Below are positions 22,792 to 31,850 of a stretch of DNA of 33,344 nt, piece after piece. Below the pieces are notes generated by a model. The model did not search any database and was not told where the DNA came from. It saw only the letters and a list, made by a program, of their open reading frames with translations. Positions within the stretch are counted from its first letter, which is position 1. Each line of letters opens with the position of its first letter. The stretch spans positions 1 to 33,344 of the forward strand of contig WRJA01000019.1 in NCBI GenBank assembly GCA_009782435.1, in the 5' to 3' direction. Position numbers and translations under genes: made by a program. This stretch comes from Oscillospiraceae bacterium (lineage in GTDB: Bacteria > Bacillota > Clostridia > Oscillospirales > Oscillospiraceae).

Positions 22792-24114
22792 ATGCATCAG
22801 GTGGCAGTGATTTTGGATTTCGGCGGCCCGGCCGGCCGGTTTATTGCCGAAAAAGTGAGAGAATGCGGCGTCTATTGCGAAGTGCTGCCGCACGACGTGC
22901 CCGGCAAAACCGTTACGGAGAAAAAACCAAAAGCGATAATCCTCGCGGGAGGGCAAACCGGCGCCGGACCTGCACTTTTTTGCGCGCCCGAAATATTCGA
23001 CTGCGGCGTCCCGATTTTGGGGGTCTCGTGTCCTTGCGCTGCCGAGGAGGATTCAAAAAAGAAAATATTCGTTATGCGATATCTCCCCGAGGGCGATCAT
23101 GCCGACTCCGGGATGAGGGAGCTGAAAAGCTTTTTGTTTGATATTTCCGGTCTTTCACGGTGCTGGGATATGGCGGAATATGTCGAGCGCACGATAGAAG
23201 AGCTGAAAGAAAAAATAGGGGACAAGACCGCGTTGTGCGCGCTGTCCGGCGGTGTGGATTCTGCCGTCGCCGCCGTTATGGCGCACAGAGCGATAGGGGA
23301 CGGACTCACATGCATTTTTGTAGACCACGGACTGCTGCGCAAAAACGAAGCGGATGACGTAATGAGGACGCTGAGCGAAAAATTTCGCATGAAGATCATT
23401 AAAACGGACGCGCGGGAAAGGTTTTTGTCAAAGCTTGCCGGAGTCTGTCAGCCGGAGAAAAAAAGAAAAATAGTGGGAGAGGAGTTCATTCGCGTTTTTG
23501 AGGAGGAGGCCGAAAAAGCGGGCGGCGCGGAATTTCTTATCCAAGGGACGATCTATCCCGATATTATCGAGAGCGGAAGCGGGAATTCCGACGTTATCAA
23601 GAGCCACCACAATGTCGGCGGATTGCCGGATACGATGAGCTTTTCCGAGATAATAGAACCGCTCAGACCTTTGTTCAAAAATGAGGTGAGAAAAGCCGGG
23701 ATCGTACTCGGTTTGGACGAGGAGACCGTGCGGCGGCAACCCTTCCCGGGACCCGGGCTTGCGGTTCGTGTCGTCGGAGAGGTCACGGAGGAAAAATTGG
23801 CCATAGTGCGGGAAGCGGACGCTGTTTTCAGGGAGGAGATCATAAAGGCGGGGCTCCACGGTGAAATAAACCAATATTTTGCGGCGCTGACCGACATGCG
23901 AAGCGTTGGAGTTACCGGAGATTCCAGAACCTACGACAGGGCGATAGCCTTAAGAGCCGTTACGACGTCAGATTTTATGACAGCCGACTTTGCGCGCATT
24001 CCGTATGAGGTTTTGGAGCGCGTGTCGCAGCGTATAGTAAACGAAGTCAAACAGGTGAACAGAGTTTTTTATGACGTGACGCCCAAACCGCCGGCCACCA
24101 TAGAGCTGGAGTGA
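22792..24114 (+). CDS. guaA: GMP synthase with degenerate glutaminase domain
   Basis: Makes GMP from XMP. The ATP-pyrophosphatase half is intact: SGGVDS P-loop (152-157), FVDHGLLRKNE, GTIYPDIIESG, IKSHHNVGG, RQPFPGPGLAVRVVGE and the C-terminal DVTPKPPATIELE. The N-terminal class I glutaminase half is broken. The nucleophile elbow GICYG is replaced by GVSCP (Ser79 in the Cys place), the HPE motif is YLPE (Leu98 for His), and only about 19 residues separate them instead of about 95. LDFGSQY is LDFGGPA, and SGGP is AGGQ. Total is 440 residues versus about 510-525. ATG at 22792 follows GGAGG. Glutamine hydrolysis by this chain is unlikely; free ammonia or a separate amidotransferase subunit is inferred. 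It is followed after four bases by the membrane-peptide gene. Confidence 0.95.
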   Translation: MHQVAVILDFGGPAGRFIAEKVRECGVYCEVLPHDVPGKTVTEKKPKAIILAGGQTGAGPALFCAPEIFDCGVPILGVSCPCAAEEDSKKKIFVMRYLPEGDHADSGMRELKSFLFDISGLSRCWDMAEYVERTIEELKEKIGDKTALCALSGGVDSAVAAVMAHRAIGDGLTCIFVDHGLLRKNEADDVMRTLSEKFRMKIIKTDARERFLSKLAGVCQPEKKRKIVGEEFIRVFEEEAEKAGGAEFLIQGTIYPDIIESGSGNSDVIKSHHNVGGLPDTMSFSEIIEPLRPLFKNEVRKAGIVLGLDEETVRRQPFPGPGLAVRVVGEVTEEKLAIVREADAVFREEIIKAGLHGEINQYFAALTDMRSVGVTGDSRTYDRAIALRAVTTSDFMTADFARIPYEVLERVSQRIVNEVKQVNRVFYDVTPKPPATIELE

Positions 24115-24118
24115 CGAA

Positions 24119-24349
24119 ATGAAAAAACACGGCAAAAAAATGGTCGCGCCGCTCGTAATAACAGCCTGCATCGTGATATATTATGTTGTTATGGGCATCG
24201 TGATCGTATCGCTCGACGGACTTTCCTCTTACCTGAAAATCTTGATACTTGCGATTCCCGCCGCGATTATCGGCGTTTGTATTTTTGTCCTCAGGGAAAG
24301 AATAAAAGAAATAAGGAGCGGAGAAGAAGATGATCTTGGTAACTACTGA
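24119..24349 (+). CDS. Small two-helix membrane protein
   Basis: 76 residues. A basic N-terminus (MKKHGKKM) is followed by two hydrophobic segments, about residues 9-31 and 39-58, then a charged tail with RERIKEIRSGEEDD. No family recognised. GGAG seven bases before the ATG overlaps the end of guaA. It overlaps the ybjQ-like start by 20 bases, so the two are probably translated together and the protein may be its membrane partner. Confidence 0.75.
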   Translation: MKKHGKKMVAPLVITACIVIYYVVMGIVIVSLDGLSSYLKILILAIPAAIIGVCIFVLRERIKEIRSGEEDDLGNY

Positions 24350-24641
24350 TTACATTTCCGGGAAAGAGCTGCAAATGCTGGGCCTTGTCAAAGGCAGCAC
24401 GATACAGTCAAAAAATATCGGAAGGGATATCACTCAGGGTTTAAAAACGCTTGTCGGCGGAGAACTGAAAGCCTATACGGATATGATGAACGATGCGAGA
24501 GCGCTGGCTACCAAAAGAATGGCTGAGGAAGCCGCGGCCATGGGCGCGGACGCTGTTGTGAACATTCGCTACGCGTCGGCGGCCGTTATGCAGGGAGCAG
24601 CCGAAGTAATGGCGTACGGGACCGCCGTAAAGTTTGCATGA
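24330..24641 (+). CDS. YbjQ-family (DUF74) putative heavy-metal-binding protein
   Basis: 103 residues that match the whole YbjQ family: MILVTTDYISGKELQMLGLV, then GSTIQSKNIGRDITQGLKTLVGGELKAYTDMM, and GADAVVNIRYASAAVM near the end. These form small pentamers of uncertain role. ATG at 24330 lies inside the upstream gene's 3' end. GGAG is about ten bases before it. Pairing with a small membrane protein is a common arrangement in Firmicutes. Confidence 0.9.
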   Translation: MILVTTDYISGKELQMLGLVKGSTIQSKNIGRDITQGLKTLVGGELKAYTDMMNDARALATKRMAEEAAAMGADAVVNIRYASAAVMQGAAEVMAYGTAVKFA

Positions 24642-24719
24642 TTCGGCTTCTCCCGCGCGCCACGGGTATGAGCCGGCCCTGCGTGCGATACCGGCATTTG
24701 GGCTGAAGGAGAGGTCGCT

Positions 24720-25934
24720 GTGGTAAAGATAAACCCGAATTTTCAAAAACTCCCCGGAAATTATCTTTTTTCTGAGATCGCTCGGCGCGTTTCGGCGCAC
24801 GCCGCCGCTAATCCCGGGAAAAAACTCATTAGGCTCGGGATAGGAGACTGCACGCTTCCGCTTCCTCCGGCCGTGATAAAGGCAATGAGCGCTGCGGTGG
24901 AGGAGATGGGGAAAAAAGAGAGCTTTCGCGGATACGGGCCTGAACAGGGATATGAATTTCTGCGCGAAGCCATAGCTGAAAACGATTACGCCGCTTTGGG
25001 AATAAAACTCGCGGCGGATGAGATATTTGTTTCGGACGGGGCGAAGTCGGACTGCGGCAATATTGGCGACATATTCGATAAAGACAATTCGGTCGCCGTA
25101 TGCGACCCGGTATATCCCGCTTATGTCGATACGAACGCCATGGCGGGCAGGGCGGGAGATCATGACGGCGATCGCTGGACAAATTTGATATATATGCCGT
25201 GTACGGCTGAAACCGGCTTTATGCCCGAGCCTCCGAAGCGGACGCCCGACATGATATATCTGTGTTTTCCGAACAATCCGACCGGGGCAGCCGCGACGAG
25301 GGACCGGCTTTCTCTCTGGGTGGATTACGCGGTAAAGAACGGTTCGGTAATTCTTTTTGACGGGGCATACGAGGCTTTTATCACCGACGAAACCTTACCG
25401 CGCAGCATATATGAAATAAAGGGCGCCGAGGAATGTGCGATCGAGTTTCGCAGTTTTTCCAAGACCGCCGGATTTACCGGCACTCGATGTGCGTATACCG
25501 TAGTGCCGAAAGCGCTGAAGCGTCAAGGCGAGTCGCTGAATTCAATGTGGAACAGGCGGCAAACGACAAAATTCAACGGTGTGCCGTATATCGTCCAGCG
25601 CGGCGCTGCGGCGATCTATTCCGACGAGGGGAAAAAAGAAGTTGCGGCTAATTTGGCTTATTACCAAAAAAACGCGGCGGTGATAAGAGAAGGGTTGACC
25701 AAAGCCTCGCTTTCCGTGTTCGGGGGCGTTAACAGTCCTTATATTTGGGCTCAAACTCCCGGTAAAGCGTCGTCATGGGATTTTTTCGACCTGCTGTTGA
25801 ACAAAGCCGGAGTCGTGAGCACACCGGGCGCAGGGTTCGGGCCCGCGGGCGAGGGATATATCCGCCTTACTGCTTTCGGGGACGCGGAAGCAACGATCGA
25901 GGCTGTTGAAAGGATAGCCGACAGTATCCGGTGA
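24720..25934 (+). CDS. dapL: LL-diaminopimelate aminotransferase
   Basis: PLP enzyme that converts tetrahydrodipicolinate to LL-diaminopimelate in one step, for lysine and peptidoglycan. 404 residues, fold type I. Marks: [49 protein letters not shown] and [19 protein letters not shown] with PLP lysine K248. GTG at 24720 follows AAGGAGAGG. Its presence implies the aminotransferase variant of the DAP pathway, common in Clostridia. It precedes glmS by 24 bases, so two envelope-precursor enzymes are side by side. Confidence 0.96.
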   Translation: MVKINPNFQKLPGNYLFSEIARRVSAHAAANPGKKLIRLGIGDCTLPLPPAVIKAMSAAVEEMGKKESFRGYGPEQGYEFLREAIAENDYAALGIKLAADEIFVSDGAKSDCGNIGDIFDKDNSVAVCDPVYPAYVDTNAMAGRAGDHDGDRWTNLIYMPCTAETGFMPEPPKRTPDMIYLCFPNNPTGAAATRDRLSLWVDYAVKNGSVILFDGAYEAFITDETLPRSIYEIKGAEECAIEFRSFSKTAGFTGTRCAYTVVPKALKRQGESLNSMWNRRQTTKFNGVPYIVQRGAAAIYSDEGKKEVAANLAYYQKNAAVIREGLTKASLSVFGGVNSPYIWAQTPGKASSWDFFDLLLNKAGVVSTPGAGFGPAGEGYIRLTAFGDAEATIEAVERIADSIR

Positions 25935-25958
25935 GACCGGCGAAAGGATTGGATTTTT

Positions 25959-27785
25959 ATGTGCGGGATAGTCGGATACGCCGGAGAGAATAATGCAGCC
26001 CCGATTTTATTGGACGGCTTGGAAAAACTCGAATACCGCGGGTATGACTCAGCCGGACTCGCGACGATCGGCAAATCCGGTATAGACATTATTAAGGCAA
26101 AAGGCCGGTTGGCCGCACTGAAAGAGCGGACCGAAAACGGCAAATTGATGCAGGGCACGGTCGGCCTCGGCCATACAAGATGGGCGACTCACGGAAAACC
26201 CTCCGACGAGAACTCACATCCGCATACCGGCGGGAACGGCCGCGTGGCAATAGTGCATAACGGTATTATAGAAAACTATAACGAGATAAAAGAAATGCTC
26301 AAAAACCGCGGACGCAGCTTTTATTCGGAGACCGATACGGAAGTCGCGGCTCAGCTTATAGACTATTGTTACAAAGGTAATATTTTGGAAGCCGTTGCCG
26401 AAGCCGTGCGGGAAATGCGCGGCAGCTACGCTCTCGGGGTCATGTGCTCCGAAGAACCGGAAACGTTGATAGCGGTGAAGTGCCGGGCGCCGCTTATAGT
26501 GGCTTATACCGAAAACGGCAACATGTTCGCCTCGGACGTGACAGCGGTCTTAAAATATACTAAGGAGATCACTTATCTCGACGACGATGAGATCGCGGTC
26601 ATAACAAAAACCGACGCTGAATTTTATACTCCTTTCTTGGATAAACTGTCAAAAAAGCGCGAACTGACAAAATTGGACGTTTCCGCCGCCGACAAGGGCG
26701 GATTTGAGCATTATATGCTTAAGGAGATCACCGAGCAGCCTGAGGCGGTACGCCGGACGACGGAAAAATTCATAAAAAACAGCCGGGTGGATCTCTCGGA
26801 GGTTTTGCCGGAGGCTTTCGCGCGAAAAATCGGTAAAATCTTCATTGTTGCTTGCGGTTCGTCATATCATGTGGGAATGGCGGCCAAATACAATATCGAA
26901 AAACTGGCGAGGACGCCGACGGAGGTCGTTTATGCTTCGGAATTCAGATACAGCGACCCGCTCGTTGATAAAGCTTCGCTTGTAATACTGATAAGCCAGT
27001 CCGGAGAGACGGCGGACACTTTAGAAGCGCTCCGCGAGGCAAAGCGTCTCGGAGCCGAGACCTTATCTGTTGTTAACGTTAAAGGTTCGTCCATAGCGAA
27101 AGCTTCGGAGCATGTGATTTATACAAAAGCCGGGCCGGAGATCGCTGTGGCCACAACAAAGGCATACAGCGCCCAGCTTGCGGTCATGGCGCTCATCGCT
27201 TTGTATTTGGCCGACCTTCGCGGGACTGTTTCAAGCGAGGAATACAGCGTTATCGTATCAGAACTTGAAGCGCTGCCCGAAAAGCTTGAGCGCATTATCA
27301 AAAACAGGGCCGACATACAATACCCCGCATACCGCTATTTTAATAATGAAAAACTGTTTTTTATAGGGCGCAATACGGACTACGCGCTGTCGCTCGAAGG
27401 GTCGCTCAAACTCAAGGAGATATCCTACATGCATTCTGAGGCTTATGCCGCGGGGGAGCTTAAACACGGGACGATCTCGCTTATTGAGGAGGGGACTCCG
27501 GTGATTGCCGTCGTGACCTGCAGGCGGCTCGCGGAGAAAACTGTTAGCAACGCTTCCGAGGTCCGCGCAAGAGGGGCGCGGGTCATGACTGTAACAGCCG
27601 AGAGTATGCGGTCTTTGGTTGAGCACGAGTCGGACGACGTTATTACTGTTCCTGATACTCACGAGGCGCTGATGCCGTCCGTTTCCGTCGTTCCTCTGCA
27701 GCTTTTCGCATATTATATCGCGCTGTACCGCGGATGCGATATTGATAAACCGAGAAATCTCGCAAAAAGCGTAACGGTCGAATGA
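25959..27785 (+). CDS. glmS: Glutamine--fructose-6-phosphate aminotransferase
   Basis: First step of UDP-GlcNAc synthesis. 608 residues. N-terminal Ntn glutaminase domain with Cys2 (MCGIVGYAG), RGYDSAG and HTRWATHGKP; C-terminal two SIS domains with VACGSSYHVGMAAKY, ISQSGETADTLEALR, LKEISYMHSEAYAAGELKHG, ending DKPRNLAKSVTVE. All active residues look intact. ATG at 25959 has GAAAGGA upstream. Only 24 bases separate it from dapL, so no room exists for the glmS ribozyme usual in many Gram-positives. Confidence 0.97.
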   Translation: MCGIVGYAGENNAAPILLDGLEKLEYRGYDSAGLATIGKSGIDIIKAKGRLAALKERTENGKLMQGTVGLGHTRWATHGKPSDENSHPHTGGNGRVAIVHNGIIENYNEIKEMLKNRGRSFYSETDTEVAAQLIDYCYKGNILEAVAEAVREMRGSYALGVMCSEEPETLIAVKCRAPLIVAYTENGNMFASDVTAVLKYTKEITYLDDDEIAVITKTDAEFYTPFLDKLSKKRELTKLDVSAADKGGFEHYMLKEITEQPEAVRRTTEKFIKNSRVDLSEVLPEAFARKIGKIFIVACGSSYHVGMAAKYNIEKLARTPTEVVYASEFRYSDPLVDKASLVILISQSGETADTLEALREAKRLGAETLSVVNVKGSSIAKASEHVIYTKAGPEIAVATTKAYSAQLAVMALIALYLADLRGTVSSEEYSVIVSELEALPEKLERIIKNRADIQYPAYRYFNNEKLFFIGRNTDYALSLEGSLKLKEISYMHSEAYAAGELKHGTISLIEEGTPVIAVVTCRRLAEKTVSNASEVRARGARVMTVTAESMRSLVEHESDDVITVPDTHEALMPSVSVVPLQLFAYYIALYRGCDIDKPRNLAKSVTVE

Positions 27786-27815
27786 CCGGTCCGAAATATT
27801 TCGGGGGGACTGATC

Positions 27816-28331
27816 GTGGCTGAATTCGGATTTATTCACGATAAACTCGACATTAAGATACTCATACTTTTTATTCTTGCCCGATTGCCCGGACCCATAG
27901 GCGCGGCGGCGCTTTCGGATCTTGTCATGAGCGGCGGCGGGATAGGCTATTTCGATTATACGGACTGCCTGAGCGAATTGATAGGCACCCGGCACGTTGT
28001 TGAGGAGGAAGACGGGTATTCGATAACCGAAAAAGGAAGACGCAACGGAGAGACGATAGAAAGCAGCCTGCCGTATTCGCTCCGCAAGAAAATTACGGGG
28101 CGCATAGCCTCGGCGGCCTCCGCTATGAAACGCAGTTCGATGATAACGGCTTCTCATAAAAGCAATAACGACTTAAGCGTTACGGTGGAACTGTCCATGT
28201 CGGACGGGGCGGGAGAGATAGTTTTTATGCGACTTTTGGTACCCGACGAAGATTCGGCTTTTAGAGCGGAAAAGATTTTTCGCGCCGGCGCTGAGGAGAT
28301 TTACAACAAAATCATCGACATACTGAACTGA
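27816..28331 (+). CDS. DUF4364 family protein
   Basis: 171 residues. Begins FGFIHDKLDIKILILFILARL and carries a winged-helix-like N-terminal half (GGGIGYFDYTDCLSELIGTRHV, then EDGYSITEKGR), with a beta-rich C-terminal part. The family is widespread in Clostridia with unknown function and resembles PadR/winged-helix regulators. GTG at 27816 follows a GGGGGG stretch. It is 30 bases after glmS and 22 before the flavoenzyme gene. A regulatory role is inferred from the fold-like layout only. Confidence 0.85.
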   Translation: MAEFGFIHDKLDIKILILFILARLPGPIGAAALSDLVMSGGGIGYFDYTDCLSELIGTRHVVEEEDGYSITEKGRRNGETIESSLPYSLRKKITGRIASAASAMKRSSMITASHKSNNDLSVTVELSMSDGAGEIVFMRLLVPDEDSAFRAEKIFRAGAEEIYNKIIDILN

Positions 28332-28353
28332 TATTTAAGAGGGGAGACGGAAT

Positions 28354-30354
28354 ATGATAAATAAATACAAGCCGCTGTTTACGCCGGTCAAAATCGGCAA
28401 TACGGAGATTAAAAACAGATTTGCAATGGCGCCGATGGGGCCGTTGGGACTCGGCGACGCCGACGGCGGTTTTAATCAGCGCGGTATTGATTACTATACG
28501 GAGAGGGCAAAGGGCGGCACCGGACTTATCATAACCGGCGTTACCTTTGTTAACGACACGGTGGAAAAACATGACATGCCCAATACGCCGTCGTCGACCG
28601 CGAATCCCGTCCACTTTGTCCGTACCGCCCGTGAAATGACGGAGCGTATCCACGCATATGATTCAAAGGTTTTTATGCAGCTCTCCGGAGGTTTCGGAAG
28701 AGTTACGGTGCCGACGAACCTCGGGGAACATCCGCCGGTGGCGCCGTCTCCCATAATGCATCGCTGGTTTGACCGCGTGTGCAGACAGCTTGAGATCGGC
28801 GAGATCAAAGAGATAGTCGAGAGTTTCGGCGTCGGAGCTTACAACGCAAAACGCGCGGGGTTCGACGGCGTTCAAATACACGCCGTGCATGAAGGATATC
28901 TGATAGACCAATTCGCGATCTCGCTTTTTAATCAGCGCACCGACGAATACGGAGGCCCGCTTGAGAACCGGCTCAGATTTGCCCGCGAGATAGTGGAGGA
29001 GATCAAGAAAACCTGCGGAAGCGATTTTGTCGTAACCTTGAGATACAGCCCGAAAAGCATGATAAAGGATTTCCGCGCCGGCGCCATGCCCGGGGAGAAA
29101 TTCACTGAAAAGGGCAGGGATATCGAAGAAGGGGTTACGGTCGCCAAATTGCTGACTGAATACGGCTATGACGCCTTGGATGTGGACGTGGGCAGCTATG
29201 ACGCTTGGTGGTGGAGCCATCCGCCTATGTACCAAGAAAAAGGTCTTTACAGGGAATATGCGAAAACAGTAAAAGACGCCGTTGACACTCCCGTAATTTG
29301 CGCGGGCCGTATGGATGATCCCGACATGGCGCTCGAAGCCGTTAAAAACGGGACCTGTGACATTATCAGCATGGGAAGGCCGCTTCTGGCGGATCCGGAA
29401 TATGTCAATAAATTGAGGAAAGGCGATATCGCCGGCATACGCCCTTGCCTCTCATGCCAAGAGGGCTGCATGGGGCGCATAAGCGAGTATTCTTCGCTCC
29501 ATTGCGCGGTCAACCCTCAAACGGCAAGGGAAAGAGCGGCTCAATACAGACCCGTTATCGAAGCTAAGGAAGTGCTTGTCGTCGGCGGAGGCGTCGCGGG
29601 ATGCGAGGCCGCGCGCGTGCTTGCCCGCAGAGGTCACAAGGTCAAGCTTTATGAAAAAAACGACAAACTGGGAGGCAACCTCATACCCGGCGGCGCGCCG
29701 AAATTCAAAAAAGACGATATCGCGCTTGTCAAATGGTATGAGAATCAGTTGGAAAGACTTAAGGTTCAGGTAAATCTGAACAGCGAGCCGGATGCGGAGG
29801 CGATACGCCGTATCCCGCATGACGTTTTGATCGTCGCCACGGGCAGCAGACCCAAGATACCGCCCATCCCGACGGACAGGGATTTTCTCACAGCCGACAA
29901 GGTGTTGAGAGGCGAGGCGGATCCCGGACAAAAAACCGTCGTGCTCGGCGGAGGGCTCGTCGGCTGTGAATTGGCGCTGCACCTGAGGGACTTGGGTAAA
30001 GAAGTTGTAATTGTTGAAGCCTTGGACGCCATTTTGCAGGTCAATCGCCCGCTCTGCCACGCGAACAGCGAGATGTTGGAGCGGCTCGTGCCGTACAGAG
30101 GAGTTGAACTTATCACATCTGCGGCAGCGAAGGAGTACAAAAACGGCTGTCTGACGGTAGGCACAAAAAAAGGCGACGAAACCCTGCGCGCCGACAGCGT
30201 CATACTCGCTGTGGGATACTCTCCGGTTTCCGATCTCTATGAAGAACTGCAGTCTGAGGAACCGGATATACGGCTGCTCGGAGACGCCCGACGCACGGCA
30301 AATATCATGTATGCCGTTTGGGACGCTTTTGAGGTGGCTAACAATATCGATTGA
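28354..30354 (+). CDS. Old-yellow-enzyme-type Fe-S flavoprotein reductase
   Basis: A three-cofactor oxidoreductase (FMN, 4Fe-4S, FAD/NAD) of the 2,4-dienoyl-CoA reductase/enoate reductase family. Residues 1-330 form an FMN TIM barrel (PMGPLGL, QIHAVHEGYLIDQF, RTDEYGGPLENRLRF). Fe-S cysteines are C365, C368, C372 and C384. Next come the FAD site VVGGGVAGCEAARVLARRG and NAD site VLGGGLVGCELALHL. 666 residues, complete. ATG at 28354 follows GGGGAG. It reduces a C=C bond of an unsaturated acid, CoA ester, steroid or aromatic substrate; the exact one cannot be told. Nitroreductase and MerR genes follow. Confidence 0.92.
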   Translation: MINKYKPLFTPVKIGNTEIKNRFAMAPMGPLGLGDADGGFNQRGIDYYTERAKGGTGLIITGVTFVNDTVEKHDMPNTPSSTANPVHFVRTAREMTERIHAYDSKVFMQLSGGFGRVTVPTNLGEHPPVAPSPIMHRWFDRVCRQLEIGEIKEIVESFGVGAYNAKRAGFDGVQIHAVHEGYLIDQFAISLFNQRTDEYGGPLENRLRFAREIVEEIKKTCGSDFVVTLRYSPKSMIKDFRAGAMPGEKFTEKGRDIEEGVTVAKLLTEYGYDALDVDVGSYDAWWWSHPPMYQEKGLYREYAKTVKDAVDTPVICAGRMDDPDMALEAVKNGTCDIISMGRPLLADPEYVNKLRKGDIAGIRPCLSCQEGCMGRISEYSSLHCAVNPQTARERAAQYRPVIEAKEVLVVGGGVAGCEAARVLARRGHKVKLYEKNDKLGGNLIPGGAPKFKKDDIALVKWYENQLERLKVQVNLNSEPDAEAIRRIPHDVLIVATGSRPKIPPIPTDRDFLTADKVLRGEADPGQKTVVLGGGLVGCELALHLRDLGKEVVIVEALDAILQVNRPLCHANSEMLERLVPYRGVELITSAAAKEYKNGCLTVGTKKGDETLRADSVILAVGYSPVSDLYEELQSEEPDIRLLGDARRTANIMYAVWDAFEVANNID

Positions 30355-30404
30355 GATATGGATAATACCGCAGTTTGATGAATCAAAAACAGGAGGGATC
30401 ATAA

Positions 30405-30941
30405 ATGGGAGAAACATTCGGCGCTTTAAACGCGAGAAAGAGCGTCAGAAGCTACGCAAACAAACAGGTCGAAAGAAAGCTGCTCGAAAAGATAGCGGAT
30501 GCCGGTGATAAGGCGCCGCTCGGCGCGCCCTTGGCGATAAGGATCATAACCGACACCGAATTGCTTGAGCGCATAGACAAAGAGACCCATGACCGTATGA
30601 AAAACTCCGGCGTGCCGTTTTTGGTCGAGCGCGCGTCGCTCCCGGGCTACAGGCCGCTGTATTCGGCGCCGGTCTTGATAGTCATAGCTTCCGACCCCGC
30701 TCGCGGGCCTCTCGGCGCCGGCGCGGCCGCGGAGAATATGATCATCGCGGCGACGGATCTCGGACTCGGAAGCTGTTTTGTGGGCAGTCCGATGCAGACT
30801 GTGTCGGACCCGTCGTATGCCGAAAAGATCGGCTTGCCCGAAGGGTTTAAACCGCTTGCGGGCGTGCTTGTCGGATATGCCGACGACCCGACTTTATTTA
30901 AAAGGCCGAGGACGCCCGCCGATATCGCGTATATCGAATAA
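30405..30941 (+). CDS. Nitroreductase-family flavoprotein
   Basis: FMN-dependent NAD(P)H oxidoreductase, 178 residues. Family marks: ALNARKSVRSYANKQV (FMN phosphate site) at the N-terminus, AAAENMIIAATDLGLGSCFVG in the middle, and LPEGFKPLAGVLVGYA near the end. ATG at 30405 follows AGGAGG. It lies 50 bases downstream of the flavoenzyme gene and 33 bases before the MerR gene, so a shared transcript is likely. Substrate unknown; quinones or nitro compounds are common in the family. Confidence 0.92.
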   Translation: MGETFGALNARKSVRSYANKQVERKLLEKIADAGDKAPLGAPLAIRIITDTELLERIDKETHDRMKNSGVPFLVERASLPGYRPLYSAPVLIVIASDPARGPLGAGAAAENMIIAATDLGLGSCFVGSPMQTVSDPSYAEKIGLPEGFKPLAGVLVGYADDPTLFKRPRTPADIAYIE

Positions 30942-30974
30942 TAACAGGTCTGTTTGGTTTGGAGGCGTCCGAAG

Positions 30975-31799
30975 ATGAAGGATTTTTATTCCGTAAATGA
31001 ATTTTCGAAGCTTTCCGGCGTCGAAGCGTCGACCTTGCGCTATTGGGATGATATAGGTATTTTTTCACCGATCAAACGCGATCCGGAAAACAACTACAGA
31101 TACTATTCTTTGGCGCAGATCACCGCGCTGAATTTTGTGGCGACGATGAGCGATCTCGGTATCCCGCTGAAAACCATAGCCGAATTGAGAAAAAAAAGAG
31201 ATCCCGAAAAGCTTTCGAGGGTGCTTGAAAAAAAATCGAGAGAGCTTGACATGGAGCTGCGCAAACTGCGCGAGAGATCGTCGATCATACATACAAAACA
31301 GGAAATGATAAGATTTGGACTGAGGGTCGACGAGAACCAAATCTCAGTCATGTTCAAGGAAGAAGACAGACAGGCTGTTCTGTGGCCGCGAAACGAATAT
31401 AAACAGGGCGACACATTTATTGAACCGCTCACGGCTTTTGTTAATCAAGCGGAGAAATTACGTATAAACCTCAGTTTCCCCATCGGCGGAAGATACGAAA
31501 ACATGGAAACGTTCACGGAGGCGCCGGACAGACCCGATTACTTTTTTTCAATAGACACTACCGGGACAAATGTACGCAAACGCGGGGAGTATTTGGTCGG
31601 GTTCGCCCGCGGATACTACGGCGAACTCGGCGATCTGCCGAAAAGGATGGCTGAATACGCAAAAGAAAACGATCTTAATATACCGGGACATGTATATATC
31701 ACATATCCGCATGACGAAGCTTGTTTTCCGGAGCCGGATCATTATTTGGCGCAGGTCATGGTGGCGGTCTCGCGACCGAAACACCGCGCGAGGGCATAG
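30975..31799 (+). CDS. MerR-family regulator with GyrI-like effector domain
   Basis: N-terminal MerR winged helix: FYSVNEFSKLSGVEASTLRYWDDIGIFSP, then NNYRYYSLAQITALNFVATM. A coiled coil follows (EKLSRVLEKKSRELDMELRKLRERS). The C-terminal 150 residues look like a GyrI/BmrR ligand-binding domain, so it senses a small hydrophobic or cationic compound. 274 residues. ATG at 30975 follows GGAGG. As last gene of the flavoenzyme/nitroreductase set it is a likely regulator of that set, although the spaced -35/-10 target was not found. Confidence 0.9.
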   Translation: MKDFYSVNEFSKLSGVEASTLRYWDDIGIFSPIKRDPENNYRYYSLAQITALNFVATMSDLGIPLKTIAELRKKRDPEKLSRVLEKKSRELDMELRKLRERSSIIHTKQEMIRFGLRVDENQISVMFKEEDRQAVLWPRNEYKQGDTFIEPLTAFVNQAEKLRINLSFPIGGRYENMETFTEAPDRPDYFFSIDTTGTNVRKRGEYLVGFARGYYGELGDLPKRMAEYAKENDLNIPGHVYITYPHDEACFPEPDHYLAQVMVAVSRPKHRARA

Positions 31800-31804
31800 G
31801 CACG

Positions 31805-31841
31805 AAAAAAACCGGCAGCCGTTATGAGCCGCCGGTTTTTT
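31805..31841. terminator. Bidirectional terminator between merR-like and XRE genes
   Basis: AAAAAACCGGC (31805-31815) pairs exactly with GCCGGTTTTTT (31831-31841), with an inner GC/GC extension. Both strands end in a T-run. It serves the plus-strand operon and the minus-strand XRE gene ending at 31851. Confidence 0.9.
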
Positions 31842-31850
31842 CGAGTGATT

